Part shown: positions 9,648-19,745 of the stretch, one piece after another
Layout: every line of letters starts with the position of its first letter
Position numbering within the stretch: position 1 is the first letter of the stretch
Assembly (NCBI RefSeq): GCF_000236035.1
Contig: NZ_JH393259.1
Location: 458,721 to 522,720, forward strand
Direction of reading: 5' to 3'
Source: Vreelandella boliviensis LC1
GTDB lineage: Bacteria; Pseudomonadota; Gammaproteobacteria; Pseudomonadales; Halomonadaceae
Length of the DNA stretch: 64,000 nt
Notes under the pieces: model-generated
The model's input: the letters and a program-made list of their open reading frames with translations, nothing else
Database searches by the model: none
What the model was told of the DNA's origin: nothing
Program-made: the position numbers and the translations under genes

Positions 9648-11438
9648 TTAGTCGCCCATTACCACACCTTCGCGACGCGGGTCAGCGCCGCCAAACAGGG
9701 TGCCATCGTTAAGCCGCATAATGGCCTGAAGCCCGCTGGTTAACTCCCGCTCGCTTACCGTGTGGCCGCGCTCGCGCAGTGATTCGATGGTGGCCTCAGG
9801 AAAACGGCCCTCTTCCACATAGACATCCCCGCCCAGCGTAATGGCATGGGGAAGATTGAGCGCTTCCTGAGCACTCAACCCCCAGTCACGTAGCGCTACT
9901 AGCGTACGGGCAGTGTAATGGATAATGGCGGCGCCACCCGGTGAGCCCAAGCTAGCCACTAGCTCGCCACTCTCTTGATCAAATACCAGCGTCGGGCTCA
10001 TGCTGGAACGTGGCCGCTTGCCGGGTTCTACTCGGTTCGCCACGGGAACACCATCCACTTCAGGCACAAATGAGAAATCGGTAAGTTCGTTATTGAGTAG
10101 GAACCCACCCGACAAACCAGTGCCACCATCGGACATAATCCGCGAGCCAAACGCCTGTTCAATAGTGGTGGTCATGGCCACCGCGTTACCCTCCTCATCC
10201 ACAATGCTGATGTGGCTGGTACCGTACTCGGGCTGCTCGGGCTGGCTAGCCCAGCTAACGGCAAGTTCGCCGGGATTACCCGGTTCAGCGCTATCGCCCA
10301 TGCTCATATCTTCGATAAGTACGCTGCGCTGCTCCAGATACCCGGGGGCCAGCATTAGTGACCAGTCGCCGCCCGGCGCCTCGACAAAGTCGGGGTCAGC
10401 GATGTAACGACCACGGTCAGCAAATGCCAAGCGCGAGGCTTCTAAAAACTGGTGCAGCCACCCGCTGCTTGAGGCGCCATCATCTAACGGGGCTTCCAGT
10501 AGCGGCTGTTGGTCAAGCATACCCAAAATTTGCATCACGGTAAGGTGACCGGATGAGGGCGGTGGGAAACCGCACACCTTCCACTGCTGCCAAGGTGTGC
10601 ACAACGGTTCACGGTTAACGGCTTCATAGCCGCTCATATCCTCAAGCGTCATAGCGCCTGGACGCTCTGGGTGGTTCTGAACCCGCTCAACAATGTCTTC
10701 AGCCACTGTGCCTTCATGCAGGGCAGCGCTGCCTTGCTCTGCTACACGGCGAAAAACGGCTGCCAAGGCAGGGTTTTTGAGCGTTTCGCCAACCGCAATT
10801 GGCTCACCTTCTGAATCATAATAGAGCTGACTCGCTAACGGGGCTTGGCGCAGGAATTCATCGCCTGCCAAGCTAGCATGCAACCGATTGCTAACCGCGA
10901 ACCCCTCCTCAGCCAGGGTAATTGCCGGGGTGAATAGCGCTTCCCAAGCCAGCGCACCATGCTCAGCGTGGGCCTTCTCAAGCATACGCAGCGTGCCCGG
11001 CACCCCCACGGAGAGGCCGCTAACCACCGCTTCGTTAAACGCTAGCGGTTCGCCATCTTGCATAAATAGCTCAGCATTGATCCCTTGGGGCGCCGTTTCA
11101 CGGCCATCATAGGCGCGCACCTCATCGCCATCGTAATGCATCAAAAAAGCACCGCCGCCGATACCGCTGGACTGGGGCTCTACTAAGTTAAGCACCATCT
11201 GTACCGCAATAGCCGCATCAATGGCATTACCACCGGCTTTAAGTACTTGGTACCCGGCATCGGTGGCTAAGGGGTTGGCCGCAGCCACCGCAAACGATTC
11301 CACCGCCCAGCCGGGTTTCTCTTCATAGCCAGACTCGCTTTCAGGAGAAATGGAGGGTGCCTCATAGCTAAACCCCCAGCTATATAACGGCGCTACCAGC
11401 AGAATAGGTAGCGCAAACTTAACCGACTTTGGTGACAT
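9648..11438 (-). CDS. ggt: Gamma-glutamyltransferase (glutathione hydrolase)
   Basis: The 596-residue precursor starts with a secretion signal (hydrophobic run at about 8-24) and is expected in the periplasm. It cleaves the gamma-glutamyl bond of glutathione and transfers or hydrolyses the glutamyl group. The autocatalytic processing site and N-terminal nucleophile is Thr at about 407 in YGTSHISIVD, which separates large and small subunits. Family motifs SGIGGGAFLMHYDG, PRSSMSPTLVF and GSPGGAAIIHY are intact. It converges with the phosphodiesterase gene, with 8 bp between the stop codons, and lies downstream of the ppsA terminator. It appears to be transcribed alone. Confidence 0.96.
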   Translation of the reverse strand: MSPKSVKFALPILLVAPLYSWGFSYEAPSISPESESGYEEKPGWAVESFAVAAANPLATDAGYQVLKAGGNAIDAAIAVQMVLNLVEPQSSGIGGGAFLMHYDGDEVRAYDGRETAPQGINAELFMQDGEPLAFNEAVVSGLSVGVPGTLRMLEKAHAEHGALAWEALFTPAITLAEEGFAVSNRLHASLAGDEFLRQAPLASQLYYDSEGEPIAVGETLKNPALAAVFRRVAEQGSAALHEGTVAEDIVERVQNHPERPGAMTLEDMSGYEAVNREPLCTPWQQWKVCGFPPPSSGHLTVMQILGMLDQQPLLEAPLDDGASSSGWLHQFLEASRLAFADRGRYIADPDFVEAPGGDWSLMLAPGYLEQRSVLIEDMSMGDSAEPGNPGELAVSWASQPEQPEYGTSHISIVDEEGNAVAMTTTIEQAFGSRIMSDGGTGLSGGFLLNNELTDFSFVPEVDGVPVANRVEPGKRPRSSMSPTLVFDQESGELVASLGSPGGAAIIHYTARTLVALRDWGLSAQEALNLPHAITLGGDVYVEEGRFPEATIESLRERGHTVSERELTSGLQAIMRLNDGTLFGGADPRREGVVMGD

Positions 11439-11500
11439 CTCAACGCTCTCCGTGACAAGTTAAAAAAAACACTCCAAAAGGGTAGCCTATTAAAACATCA

Positions 11501-11524
11501 ACGCCCGGCACAATGGCCGGGCGT
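11501..11524 (-). terminator. Terminator hairpin after ppsA
   Basis: ACGCCCGGC and GCCGGGCGT form a perfect 9-bp stem with a six-base loop. Read on the minus strand it follows the ppsA stop and is trailed by a weak T-rich stretch (TGATGTTTT). Confidence 0.7.
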
Positions 11525-11549
11525 AAGGTAAAGGTTGAGGTGGACTCGA

Positions 11550-13925
11550 TTACTCGATTTTTTGCCCTGCCAGCATAAACCAGGTTTCCAGTACTGCATC
11601 AGGGTTGAGTGATACAGAGTCAATGCCCTGCTCCATCAACCATTTAGCCAGATCGGGGTGGTCTGACGGCCCCTGACCACAAATACCGACATACTTGCCC
11701 TTCGCTTTACACGCTTGAATCGCCATGGCGAGAAGCTTTTTAACCGCCCCATTCCGTTCATCAAACAGGTGCGCCACGATGCCCGAGTCACGATCCAAAC
11801 CTAGCGTTAGCTGGGTCAGATCATTAGAGCCAATCGAGAAACCATCAAAGTACTCGAGGAACTCATCGGCCAGCAGCGCATTGGCGGGCAGCTCGCACAT
11901 CATAATCACTTTAAGCCCAGTGGGACCGCCTCGCTCCAGCCCATTGGCCGCCAGCAGCTCTACCACCTCACGTGCTTCGTCGGTGGTGCGCACAAAGGGC
12001 ACCATGATTTCGATGTTCTCGAAACCCATCTCTTCACGAACCCGCTTCAGAGCACGGCACTCGAGCTCAAAGCAGGGCCGGAACGCCTCTGAAATGTAGC
12101 GCGATGCACCCCGGAAACCCAGCATGGGGTTCTCTTCGCCCGGCTCATAGAGCTTGCCGCCAATCAAGTTTTCGTATTCATTTGATTTAAAGTCTGACAG
12201 CCGCACGATGACACGCTGGGGATGGAACGCAGCCGCCAACGTAGAGATACCCTCTACCAGTTTATCCACATAGAAACTGACGGGGTCGGTATAGCCCGCG
12301 GTACGTAAATCGATCACCTGCTGTAGATCCACCGGCAGCGTGTCGTACTCCAGCAGCGCTTTAGGATGGACGCCGATCATGCGGTTAATGATAAATTCGA
12401 GACGCGCCAAGCCAACCCCTGCGTGGGGCAAACTGGCAAAGCCAAAGGCGCGATCGGGATTGCCCACATTCATCATAATTTTAAAGGGGATTTCCGGCAT
12501 TGCATCGACACTGGAGACTTTGCAATCAAACTCCAATAAGCCTGCATAGACGTTGCCGGTATCACCTTCCGCGCAAGAGACCGTAACGTCGATACCCTCT
12601 TTTAACTGGGTAGTCGCATCGCCACAGCCTACCACTGCGGGGATGCCAAGCTCCCTGGCGATGATCGCTGCGTGACAAGTACGCCCGCCGCGATTGGTGA
12701 CGATCGCAGAGGCTTTCTTCATGATTGGCTCCCAATCCGGGTCGGTCATATCGGTGACCAGGATATCGCCATCATGGATCTTATCCATGTCGTCAGGGCT
12801 GAGCACGACTTTGACGGTGCCCCGACCAATGCGCTGACCAATCGCTCGGCCGGTTATTAAGGTGCGGCCCTTTTCACGCAGCTGGAAACGCTCAAGCTTC
12901 CCGCCCTCCTGCTGGGAGACCACCGTTTCAGGGCGCGCCTGGACGATATACAGCTCACCGTCATCTCCATCCAATGCCCACTCAATGTCCATGGGTCGCT
13001 GGTAGTGCTGCTCGATAGTCATCGCCTGACGGGCCAGATCCATCACTTGCTGATCATTGATACAGAAACGGCCGCGGTCATTATGGGGTACATCGACGGT
13101 TTCCACCGATTTACCGGCGCTGGCATCTTGGCCGTAAACCATCTTGATCAGCTTGGAACCTAAGTTACGGCGCAATACCGCCGGACGCCCTGCTGCCAGG
13201 GTCGGTTTGTGCACATAGAACTCGTCAGGGTTAACGGCGCCCTGTACCACGGTTTCACCCAAGCCCCAGGAGCCAGTGACAAACACGGCATCTTTAAAGC
13301 CGGACTCGGTATCCAGGGTAAACATGACGCCTGCCGCGCCTGTCTCAGAGCGCACCATCTTCTGCACGCCTGCCGACAAGGCGACATTTTCGTGGGCGTA
13401 GCCGCGGTGCACACGGTAGGAGATCGCGCGATCGTTAAACAGTGAGGCAAAGACCTCGTGCACCGCACGCTTGATATTGTCGAAACCTTCGATATTCAGG
13501 AAGGTTTCCTGTTGGCCCGCAAAAGAGGCATCGGGTAGGTCTTCGGCGGTCGCTGAGCTGCGCACGGCCACTTTTAGTTGAGGGTGCTGTTGCTGCAGCT
13601 GCCCGTAGGCATCACGCAGGGCTGCTTCAAAAGTGGGAGGCAGTGGCGTATCGATGATCCATTGGCGAATAGTGCGGCCCGCCTCGGCCAGCGCCTTGAC
13701 ATCGTCAACATCCAGGCGAGCCAGGGTGGCATTAATTCGCTCGTTTAACCCTTCGTGGGAGAGAAATTCACGATAAGCGTGGGCGGTAGTGGCAAAACCG
13801 CCAGGTACCGTTACGCCAGCACCGGACAGGTTAGAAATCATTTCACCTAGCGAGGCGTTTTTACCACCTACGCGTTCGACGTCCGCCATGCCCAGCTGAT
13901 CGAACCACAGAATGTACTCTTCCAC
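11550..13925 (-). CDS. ppsA: Phosphoenolpyruvate synthase (pyruvate, water dikinase)
   Basis: PpsA makes PEP from pyruvate and ATP for gluconeogenesis. The order is ATP-grasp domain ([31 protein letters not shown]), swivelling phosphohistidine domain and PEP-binding barrel. The phosphoryl-carrying His is at about 418 ([14 protein letters not shown]) and the active-site Cys at about 749 ([10 protein letters not shown]). I chose a GTG start at 13925 because GAGGGGG precedes it by four bases and it gives 791 residues, close to the 792 of E. coli; the frame itself opens upstream at 13988. It is divergent from ppsR, whose product controls it by phosphorylating a Thr near the catalytic His; TCHAA carries that Thr. 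Confidence 0.97.
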   Translation of the reverse strand: MEEYILWFDQLGMADVERVGGKNASLGEMISNLSGAGVTVPGGFATTAHAYREFLSHEGLNERINATLARLDVDDVKALAEAGRTIRQWIIDTPLPPTFEAALRDAYGQLQQQHPQLKVAVRSSATAEDLPDASFAGQQETFLNIEGFDNIKRAVHEVFASLFNDRAISYRVHRGYAHENVALSAGVQKMVRSETGAAGVMFTLDTESGFKDAVFVTGSWGLGETVVQGAVNPDEFYVHKPTLAAGRPAVLRRNLGSKLIKMVYGQDASAGKSVETVDVPHNDRGRFCINDQQVMDLARQAMTIEQHYQRPMDIEWALDGDDGELYIVQARPETVVSQQEGGKLERFQLREKGRTLITGRAIGQRIGRGTVKVVLSPDDMDKIHDGDILVTDMTDPDWEPIMKKASAIVTNRGGRTCHAAIIARELGIPAVVGCGDATTQLKEGIDVTVSCAEGDTGNVYAGLLEFDCKVSSVDAMPEIPFKIMMNVGNPDRAFGFASLPHAGVGLARLEFIINRMIGVHPKALLEYDTLPVDLQQVIDLRTAGYTDPVSFYVDKLVEGISTLAAAFHPQRVIVRLSDFKSNEYENLIGGKLYEPGEENPMLGFRGASRYISEAFRPCFELECRALKRVREEMGFENIEIMVPFVRTTDEAREVVELLAANGLERGGPTGLKVIMMCELPANALLADEFLEYFDGFSIGSNDLTQLTLGLDRDSGIVAHLFDERNGAVKKLLAMAIQACKAKGKYVGICGQGPSDHPDLAKWLMEQGIDSVSLNPDAVLETWFMLAGQKIE

Positions 13926-14200
13926 GTAACCCCCTCGCTCATAGATATCGGCATGGCCACTGATATAGGCATAAACGCCGCGGGCCATGGATAATTGACT
14001 TAGCTACCCTAGCACCGCGCCAATATATTCGCCATTGGTCTAATAGCGAAGGGAGTGGAGGATTTTTACAACAGCAGGGCTTTTTGGGCTATTTATGTAG
14101 TCAGTCGCATTCAACGCCAAAATAACAACCGATGATGACACGTTGTGCTGGCAAACGGCTCGGCTCACAATAGCCGGATCGCTCACCAGTGGATTTCATT

Positions 14201-15034
14201 ATGAAACGTACGGCTTTTTTTATTTCAGATGGCACCGGCATCACGGCGGAAAGTTTAGGACGTAGCTTGCTGGCCCAGTTCAGCGATGTTGAGATCGATA
14301 TGCAGACCAAGCCCTATATCGATACGCTGGAAAAAGCTCAGGCGTTAGCCGCGGTGATTGAAACAACGGCCAACCGCGACGGGCACCGCCCAATCATTAT
14401 TGACACCATTGTGGATCAACAAATCCGCGACGTCATTCGTCAGGCATCCGGATTTAAAGTCGATATCTTTTCAACCTTTCTGAAGCCCTTGGAGCAAGAG
14501 CTAGAGACGCACTCTTCATACAGCGTTGGGCGTACTCACTCGATTGGCAGCGATGATGTCTATATGGATCGCATTCACTCCGTACACTTCGCGCTGGATA
14601 ATGATGACGGTGCACGCACCCACCAATACGATAAAGCAGATATCATTCTGGTCGGCGTCTCGCGCTGTGGCAAAACACCTACCTCGCTTTATTTGGCGCT
14701 GCAGTTTGGCATTCGGGCTGCTAACTATCCGCTGACAGAAGACGATTTAGACGAAGATGGCATGCTCAAGCTACCCAAGGCACTCTCACCCCATCGGCAA
14801 AAGCTGTTTGGCTTAACCATCGATGCGCGACGCCTGTCAGCGATTCGCAACGAGAGACGCCCCAATAGCCGCTATAGCTCGATGGATCAGTGCCTGCAAG
14901 AAGTTGAGCAGGCAGAATCACTCTACCGTACTATGCACATTCCCTTCATTGACGCGACGCGCTTCTCGGTTGAGGAAATTTCGACACGGATGATTGCGGA
15001 AACCGGCTTAGCGAGGCGTTTCTCGCCCCGCTAA
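14201..15034 (+). CDS. ppsR: PEP synthase regulatory protein (kinase / pyrophosphorylase)
   Basis: PpsR (DUF299 family) inactivates PEP synthase by ADP-dependent threonine phosphorylation and reactivates it by Pi-dependent dephosphorylation. The 277-residue protein begins [17 protein letters not shown], the usual start in Pseudomonas, so I chose the ATG at 14201 over the in-frame GTG at 14189. The P-loop-like motif GVSRCGKT is at about 152-159. It is divergent from ppsA with about 275 bp between the starts, a conserved arrangement that fits its single known target. Confidence 0.95.
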   Translation: MKRTAFFISDGTGITAESLGRSLLAQFSDVEIDMQTKPYIDTLEKAQALAAVIETTANRDGHRPIIIDTIVDQQIRDVIRQASGFKVDIFSTFLKPLEQELETHSSYSVGRTHSIGSDDVYMDRIHSVHFALDNDDGARTHQYDKADIILVGVSRCGKTPTSLYLALQFGIRAANYPLTEDDLDEDGMLKLPKALSPHRQKLFGLTIDARRLSAIRNERRPNSRYSSMDQCLQEVEQAESLYRTMHIPFIDATRFSVEEISTRMIAETGLARRFSPR

Positions 15035-15153
15035 TGCAAAAAAAGGTTATTAATTTTGGCGCTCTGCACATGTCGGTGTCGAGGGCAGATTTCCGCCCCG
15101 ACCCACAGTCAAGATATTTGTAAAGGGAGTTACTTGCAGCTCCTGCAGCCCTT

Positions 15154-15732
15154 TTACATTCCTTTGGGAGCAAAAATACCCGGCGCGTTGCGCCAGTAGC
15201 CTTTGTAGTCCATGCCAAAGCCAAACACGTAGCGGTCGGCAACTTCTAGGCTGCAGTAGTCGGCTTTCAAACCGGGCACTGCTTTACGGTTGTGCTGTTT
15301 ATCGACCAGCACTGCCGTGGTGACGCTGGCGGCCTGGGCTTCTTCGCAGTAAGCCAAAATGGCCGCCAGCGTGGCACCCTCATCCAGTATATCGTCAACA
15401 ATCACTACGTGACGGCCCGCCATTGGCACTTCAGGTGAAACGCGCCAGAAGAGCTCGCCGCCGCGCAGCTCGTTGCGATAGCGAGTGGCATGCAGATAAT
15501 CGACTTCCAGCGGAAAGCCCAAACGGGTAAGCAGGTGCCCTGTGGTAATCAAGCCCCCATTCATCACGCAGTAAAATACCGGCAGTTTATCGCCTAAATC
15601 TCGGGTGATCGCTTCCGCCATACGATCAAGCGCCCGCTCTACCTCTTGCTGGGAAATTAGGCAGTCGGCGTTATCCATCAATTCGCGCATCGAGTCCAAC
15701 GACTCTAATGCCTCTTTATCCAACTTTGACAT
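15154..15732 (-). CDS. hpt: Hypoxanthine-guanine phosphoribosyltransferase
   Basis: The 192-residue protein has the PRPP-binding loop VVIVDDILDEGATL at about 109-122 and the flexible MNGG segment at about 57-60, both typical of type I phosphoribosyltransferases. Its overall sequence (FGFGMDYKGYWRN near the C-terminus) fits the gammaproteobacterial HGPRT group related to Hpt. It should convert hypoxanthine and guanine to IMP and GMP. It lies about 50 bp downstream of nagZ on the same strand. The region downstream holds a hairpin (about 15120-15160) without a clear T-run. Confidence 0.9.
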   Translation of the reverse strand: MSKLDKEALESLDSMRELMDNADCLISQQEVERALDRMAEAITRDLGDKLPVFYCVMNGGLITTGHLLTRLGFPLEVDYLHATRYRNELRGGELFWRVSPEVPMAGRHVVIVDDILDEGATLAAILAYCEEAQAASVTTAVLVDKQHNRKAVPGLKADYCSLEVADRYVFGFGMDYKGYWRNAPGIFAPKGM

Positions 15733-15781
15733 CTACCAACTCCAGGGCGGGTTAAAAGCTTCATTTATTCGAGCAAGGGGT

Positions 15782-16813
15782 TTATTCAGCACTGGGCTTC
15801 GGCTGATCAGCTAGCGCTTCCAGCTTAGCATGGGCACGACGCCAACGGCCCAGCGCACTCAGTGCATCCAGGTCTGGCCGCGCACGGCTATAGCGAAGTT
15901 TGGCGGGCCGTTTGGTATTGATCCCTTGGCACGCTTGCATAACTTCGAGCGCAGCAGGTCGGTCATTACATACCAACAGCATATCGCAGCCTGCTGCTAA
16001 TGCTGCCTGGGCACGCGCCTTGGGCTCACCTGCTTCGTGAGCGCCCGCCATACTCAGATCATCAGAAAAAACGCAGCCTTTGAAGCCTAGCGATTCCCGT
16101 AGCATGCCCAGCCAAGTGGGTGAAAATCCCGCTGGGCGCGTATCGAAAGCGCTATAAATAACGTGCGCAGGCATAACCCCATCCAGCTGTGAGGCTAACT
16201 GGGTAAAGGGCACAAGATCATGCTGTTTAATCACGTCTAGCGGGCGGTCATCGACCGGTAGCGCAACGTGGGAGTCCGCCGCAACGCCGCCATGACCGGG
16301 GAAATGCTTACCTACAGCGGCCATACCGGCATCGTGAAGCCCTTGAATAAAGGCGCTGCCCAGTTGGGCCACGTGCAGGGGATCACTACTAAAACTACGG
16401 TCACCTATAACACTGGATAGGCCGCTCTCAACATCCAATACTGGAGCGAAGCTTAGATCCAGCCCGCAGGCGGCCATCTCCATCCCCAACAACCAACCGG
16501 CATCTTTGGCTAATGCCAGCCCCTCTTCCGGGGTAGTGCGATAGCACTCGCCAATACGCGCCATGGCAGGTAGGCGTGTTAACCCTTCTTTAATACGCTG
16601 AACGCGACCGCCCTCTTGATCCACGGCGAGCAGTAAATCAGCACGCACGCGGCGAATATCGCTGCAGAGCTGGCGAACCTGATAGCCATTCTCGACATTG
16701 CGGGCAAATAGAATAACACCCCCGACCGTCGGTTCTAGCAGCAAGCGTTTTTCAGCAGCCGTCAATTTTGGGCCTTCAAGGTCAAGCATGACCGGGCCTA
16801 ACGGTTGAGTCAT
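15782..16813 (-). CDS. nagZ: Beta-N-acetylhexosaminidase (peptidoglycan recycling)
   Basis: NagZ is a cytosolic glycoside hydrolase family 3 enzyme that removes GlcNAc from 1,6-anhydro-MurNAc muropeptides. The 343-residue protein has the NagZ signature KHFPGHGGVAADSH at about 169-182 and the nucleophile region FSDDLSMAGA at about 249-258. DQEGGRVQR at about 65-73 is also conserved. No signal peptide is seen, as expected. The order nagZ next to psrA and lexA is conserved with Pseudomonas; here an L,D-transpeptidase gene sits between nagZ and psrA. Confidence 0.96.
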   Translation of the reverse strand: MTQPLGPVMLDLEGPKLTAAEKRLLLEPTVGGVILFARNVENGYQVRQLCSDIRRVRADLLLAVDQEGGRVQRIKEGLTRLPAMARIGECYRTTPEEGLALAKDAGWLLGMEMAACGLDLSFAPVLDVESGLSSVIGDRSFSSDPLHVAQLGSAFIQGLHDAGMAAVGKHFPGHGGVAADSHVALPVDDRPLDVIKQHDLVPFTQLASQLDGVMPAHVIYSAFDTRPAGFSPTWLGMLRESLGFKGCVFSDDLSMAGAHEAGEPKARAQAALAAGCDMLLVCNDRPAALEVMQACQGINTKRPAKLRYSRARPDLDALSALGRWRRAHAKLEALADQPKPSAE

Positions 16814-16876
16814 CGTGATAGGTCCATGAAAAGGGCCGATGATTCTAGACGATCGTCTCGCGGTGTCAAAATCTGA

Positions 16877-17413
16877 CTAATCAAAGCATTGTCGGCCACC
16901 GTGCAACCAAACCGGAGTGCCTGGCAACGCTAGCGAAAAGATATATAGCAAGTCACTATTACGTAAACGGATACAGCCGTGGGACGCAGCAACCCCCATG
17001 GGCTCGGCAGGCGGCGTACCGTGCAGGTAAATATAGCGCCGTTGTGAGTCCACCTGACCACCGCGGTTGACGCCCTTTTCTAACCCGCAAAGCCATAGGA
17101 TACGGGTCAAAATCCAGTCACGCTGTGGATGAGCTTCGGCTAGCGCGGGTGAAAACGTCTCGCCCGTCCAGCGACGGCCTCGAAATACCGCATCTTCAGG
17201 CATATCACCACCAATGGCGGCTCGCACATAGTGCCAGCCGTGGGGTGTTTTACCACTACCATTGCGCTCCCCGCTTCCGGCGGCAGCGGATGAAATCGCA
17301 CACTCATGGAGCACTTTCGGCCCTCGCCAACAGCGCAGCAGTTGTTGGGTGGTATCAATCTCCAGCCAGATGTTCTCAGTCGGAGGTAACTCAGCTAGCG
17401 TAGGCGTTCGCAT
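16877..17413 (-). CDS. L,D-transpeptidase (YkuD domain) family protein
   Basis: The 178-residue protein carries the YkuD active-site signature: YLHGT at about 129-133 and ASHGCIRLRN with catalytic Cys at about 147. YkuD enzymes make 3-3 peptidoglycan cross-links or attach proteins to peptidoglycan. I chose the ATG at 17413 because AAGAAGGA precedes it; this start overlaps the last 23 bp of psrA. There is no visible signal peptide or membrane segment, which is odd for a periplasmic enzyme. Its placement between psrA and nagZ suggests cell-wall metabolism. Function is inferred from the domain only. Confidence 0.85.
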   Translation of the reverse strand: MRTPTLAELPPTENIWLEIDTTQQLLRCWRGPKVLHECAISSAAAGSGERNGSGKTPHGWHYVRAAIGGDMPEDAVFRGRRWTGETFSPALAEAHPQRDWILTRILWLCGLEKGVNRGGQVDSQRRYIYLHGTPPAEPMGVAASHGCIRLRNSDLLYIFSLALPGTPVWLHGGRQCFD

Positions 17414-18083
17414 GTTTTCCTTCTTCTGGTTTGCCTTCTTCAAGGGCCAGCGGTAGCGGCGCATTCATGGCAGCCACGACTACCGGGAGTAACCGTCTTA
17501 CCAAATCACGCACAGATACCTGTTCGTGATAATCCTTCTCCGCGATATCGCGCAGTGCGTCGAGGCCAGACAGGGTAAATATTACCGTGCCAAGCATAAA
17601 GTGTAGCCGCCAAAAGCGCTCTGCGTCAGGTAGGTCCGGCGTTGCTTTACGCACAAGCTCGGTGAAGCGGGTAAACACATCGCCATACTCTTGCTGGATA
17701 TGGCGCCTGAGATGCCCCTGCGCTTGGCTGTAAGCGAGGCCGAGCAAGCGCATAAACACCTTTAAACTATTGCGTTCGGCGGGCACAGCAAGAACGGTCG
17801 TGGCCATGGTTTCGAGCAATGTTTCAAGCGGGATAACGCGTCCAGCGTGTTGACCTTCCAGCTCATCCAGCGCGGTATGAAAACGCTGAGTAAAAGGATC
17901 CAGATAGCGAGAAAAAACGGCCTGGATCAGAGCTTTTTTGGAGCCAAAATGGTAATTAACAGCGGCTAAGTTAACGCGCGCTTTGCTAGTGATGTTGCGC
18001 AGCGAAGTTTCGGCAAAACCCCGCTCTGCAAACAGCACCTCTGCAGTGTCGAGTATACGGGTCACCGTATCAGATTGAGCCAT
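17391..18083 (-). CDS. psrA: TetR-family regulator, PsrA-like
   Basis: The 230-residue protein has an N-terminal TetR helix-turn-helix (ILDTAEVLFAERGF ... VNYHFGSKKALIQAVF) and a long ligand-binding helical domain. Length and setting (nagZ side, divergent lexA) match Pseudomonas PsrA, which binds long-chain fatty acids and controls beta-oxidation and, in Pseudomonas, rpoS. A sequence matching the published PsrA consensus lies at 18192-18204 in its upstream region, consistent with autorepression. The start has GGAGAG upstream. The C-terminal tail (EEGKPEEGKH) is charged and variable. Assignment to PsrA rests on synteny plus the operator. Confidence 0.85.
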   Translation of the reverse strand: MAQSDTVTRILDTAEVLFAERGFAETSLRNITSKARVNLAAVNYHFGSKKALIQAVFSRYLDPFTQRFHTALDELEGQHAGRVIPLETLLETMATTVLAVPAERNSLKVFMRLLGLAYSQAQGHLRRHIQQEYGDVFTRFTELVRKATPDLPDAERFWRLHFMLGTVIFTLSGLDALRDIAEKDYHEQVSVRDLVRRLLPVVVAAMNAPLPLALEEGKPEEGKHANAYAS

Positions 18084-18191
18084 GTCACTCTCCAGGGAAA
18101 CAGGTGTTTAAAACATAGCAAAATACTATGCCATAATTTTGACGGGCTCAACGCTTGATTTATTGACAAAATGTGGCTGGTTAAATAAGTA

Positions 18192-18204
18192 GAAACTTAG
18201 TTTC
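18192..18204. promoter_or_regulatory. Candidate PsrA operator
   Basis: GAAAC-TTA-GTTTC fits the published PsrA consensus (G/C)AAAC-N2-4-GTTT(G/C) exactly. On the minus strand a promoter-like pair, TTGTCA (18250-18245) and TATACA (18226-18221) with 18 bp between, lies just upstream, so the site would fall shortly after the psrA transcription start. Confidence 0.7.
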
Positions 18205-18273
18205 AAACGATTAGGAAAATTGTATAGACATCGCTGATAGGCACTGACAAGCCATATACTGGACAGAGGAACA

Positions 18274-18293
18274 TACTGTATACTTAAACACTT
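18274..18293 (+). promoter_or_regulatory. Candidate LexA box upstream of lexA
   Basis: TACTGTATACTT followed by AAACACTT resembles the gammaproteobacterial SOS box (CTGT-N8-ACAG), with CTGT at 18276-18279 and ACAC at 18288-18291. It overlaps a TATACT hexamer that could be the -10 element and lies about 60 bp upstream of the lexA start. LexA autoregulation through such a site is the family norm. Confidence 0.7.
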
Positions 18294-18350
18294 ATTGATT
18301 AAGTCGACATTTAACTTGTTACTGTCTATTCACTATTTATGGAGTCTGGC

Positions 18351-19031
18351 ATGTCGCGTCCGCTAACCGCTCGCCAACAGCACGTGTTTGATTTTATCGT
18401 TAAGACTATGGGCGAATTTGGCTACCCTCCTACACGCGCCGAGATTGCCAAAGCACTTGGTTTCCGCTCCCCCAATGCGGCTGAAGAGCACCTACGCGCG
18501 CTGGAACGCAAAGGCGTTATTCGCATTATCCGCAACACCTCTCGCGGCATCCGTCTGCCCAACCAGGAACCTCAAGAAGCCCTGGATAGCGCAGTCACCA
18601 CGTTACCTGCAGCCAACGTTGAGACGCTGCCGACTGGCCTACCCGTGATCGGCGAAGTGGCCGCTGGCAGCCCCATTTTGGCCGCTGAACATATTGACCG
18701 CTACTGCCCGCTGCCAGCCGAGTACTTTACGCCCAAAGCCGATTATCTGCTGCGCGTGCGCGGCCTTTCAATGAAGGATATTGGCATTTTGGAAGGTGAC
18801 TTATTGGCAGTTCATCGCACCGACCGGGTTCGCGATGGCCAGATCGTGGTTGCCCGCCTGGACGATGAAGTAACGGTTAAACGCTTCAAACGCCAGGGGC
18901 ACCAAGTGACGCTATTTGCAGAGAACCCTGACTTTGCGCCAATTGAAATCGACCTACGATTTCAGCCTCTCGACATCGAAGGTGTCGGCGTGGGTGTGAT
19001 TCGGGGCGGCAACGGTCAGGCACTCGGCTAG
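18351..19031 (+). CDS. lexA: LexA repressor
   Basis: LexA represses the SOS regulon and cleaves itself when stimulated by RecA-ssDNA. The 226-residue protein has the winged-helix operator-binding domain (residues 1-70, [21 protein letters not shown]) and the S24-type autoprotease domain. The scissile Ala-Gly is at 105-106 (EVAAGSP), the catalytic Ser at 140 (GLSM) and Lys at 177 (TVKRF). I chose the ATG at 18351 because GGAG lies six bases upstream; the frame opens at 18339. It diverges from psrA and converges with the next gene with 8 bp between stops. Confidence 0.98.
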   Translation: MSRPLTARQQHVFDFIVKTMGEFGYPPTRAEIAKALGFRSPNAAEEHLRALERKGVIRIIRNTSRGIRLPNQEPQEALDSAVTTLPAANVETLPTGLPVIGEVAAGSPILAAEHIDRYCPLPAEYFTPKADYLLRVRGLSMKDIGILEGDLLAVHRTDRVRDGQIVVARLDDEVTVKRFKRQGHQVTLFAENPDFAPIEIDLRFQPLDIEGVGVGVIRGGNGQALG

Positions 19032-19039
19032 TATCCGCA

Positions 19040-19711
19040 CTACTGCAAGTCGATATAGCGGTGGTCATTGAAGGTGGCTACCCAGTCAGGATGATAGACC
19101 AGCAGAATACTCAGCAGCATGCCTGTTATAAATGCCTCGGAAGGCATCAGCAGAGGCAAGAAGCGCGCATACTCTTGGGCTAAGTAGATCGCTTCAGGGT
19201 CAGTCCCTGCGACGATGATCAGCAGCACCGCCGCCAGCCCTCCCCCCAGCGTTGCCAGCGCCGCGCCGAAAAAGCCGCAGGCAAACAGAAAGACCATCAA
19301 ATTATCCGGAAGGCGGCGATCTACCAGCCGCCATACCGTACCAATGACGGCCGCCGGGACTATCCCGGTAACCAGCACGTTTGCCCCTAACAACATCCAC
19401 TCGTTGCGACCAATGACCACCATGGTGATATTAACCAGTACGTTGCTGATCAGCGCTAATGGCGCTTTAAAAACGAGTGTCATTAATACTGTGAAAACAA
19501 GGTGCAGCGTTAGCCAATCAACCGCCTGCGCACGAAGCTGCCACATCAGCATCACCGCCAGCGTGGCACCCAGCCAGCGGTGCTGAAGCGCCGTATCGGC
19601 TATCAACACCTGCCAGGGCCGCCCCCAAAGCGCCCATGCGATCACTACTAACGAGAGTAGCCAGGTGAGCAGCAGCGCCCAGGGCGCTAATACACTTTGC
19701 GCGAACGACAT
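19040..19711 (-). CDS. Integral membrane protein, CbiM/ECF-permease-like
   Basis: The 223-residue protein is almost entirely hydrophobic, with about six membrane helices. It resembles the proteobacterial COG3235 membrane proteins labelled energy-coupling factor ABC transporter permease, including the C-terminal motif PSEAFITGML and a YHPDW segment. CbiM relatives bind Co or Ni, but no ECF ATPase, CbiQ or metal-binding N-terminus is visible nearby, so the transported substrate is unknown. It lies between purU and lexA on the minus strand. Confidence 0.65.
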   Translation of the reverse strand: MSFAQSVLAPWALLLTWLLSLVVIAWALWGRPWQVLIADTALQHRWLGATLAVMLMWQLRAQAVDWLTLHLVFTVLMTLVFKAPLALISNVLVNITMVVIGRNEWMLLGANVLVTGIVPAAVIGTVWRLVDRRLPDNLMVFLFACGFFGAALATLGGGLAAVLLIIVAGTDPEAIYLAQEYARFLPLLMPSEAFITGMLLSILLVYHPDWVATFNDHRYIDLQ

Positions 19712-19745
19712 GGCGGCCTCTCAGGTTGATGGTGTTAGGGAGCCT

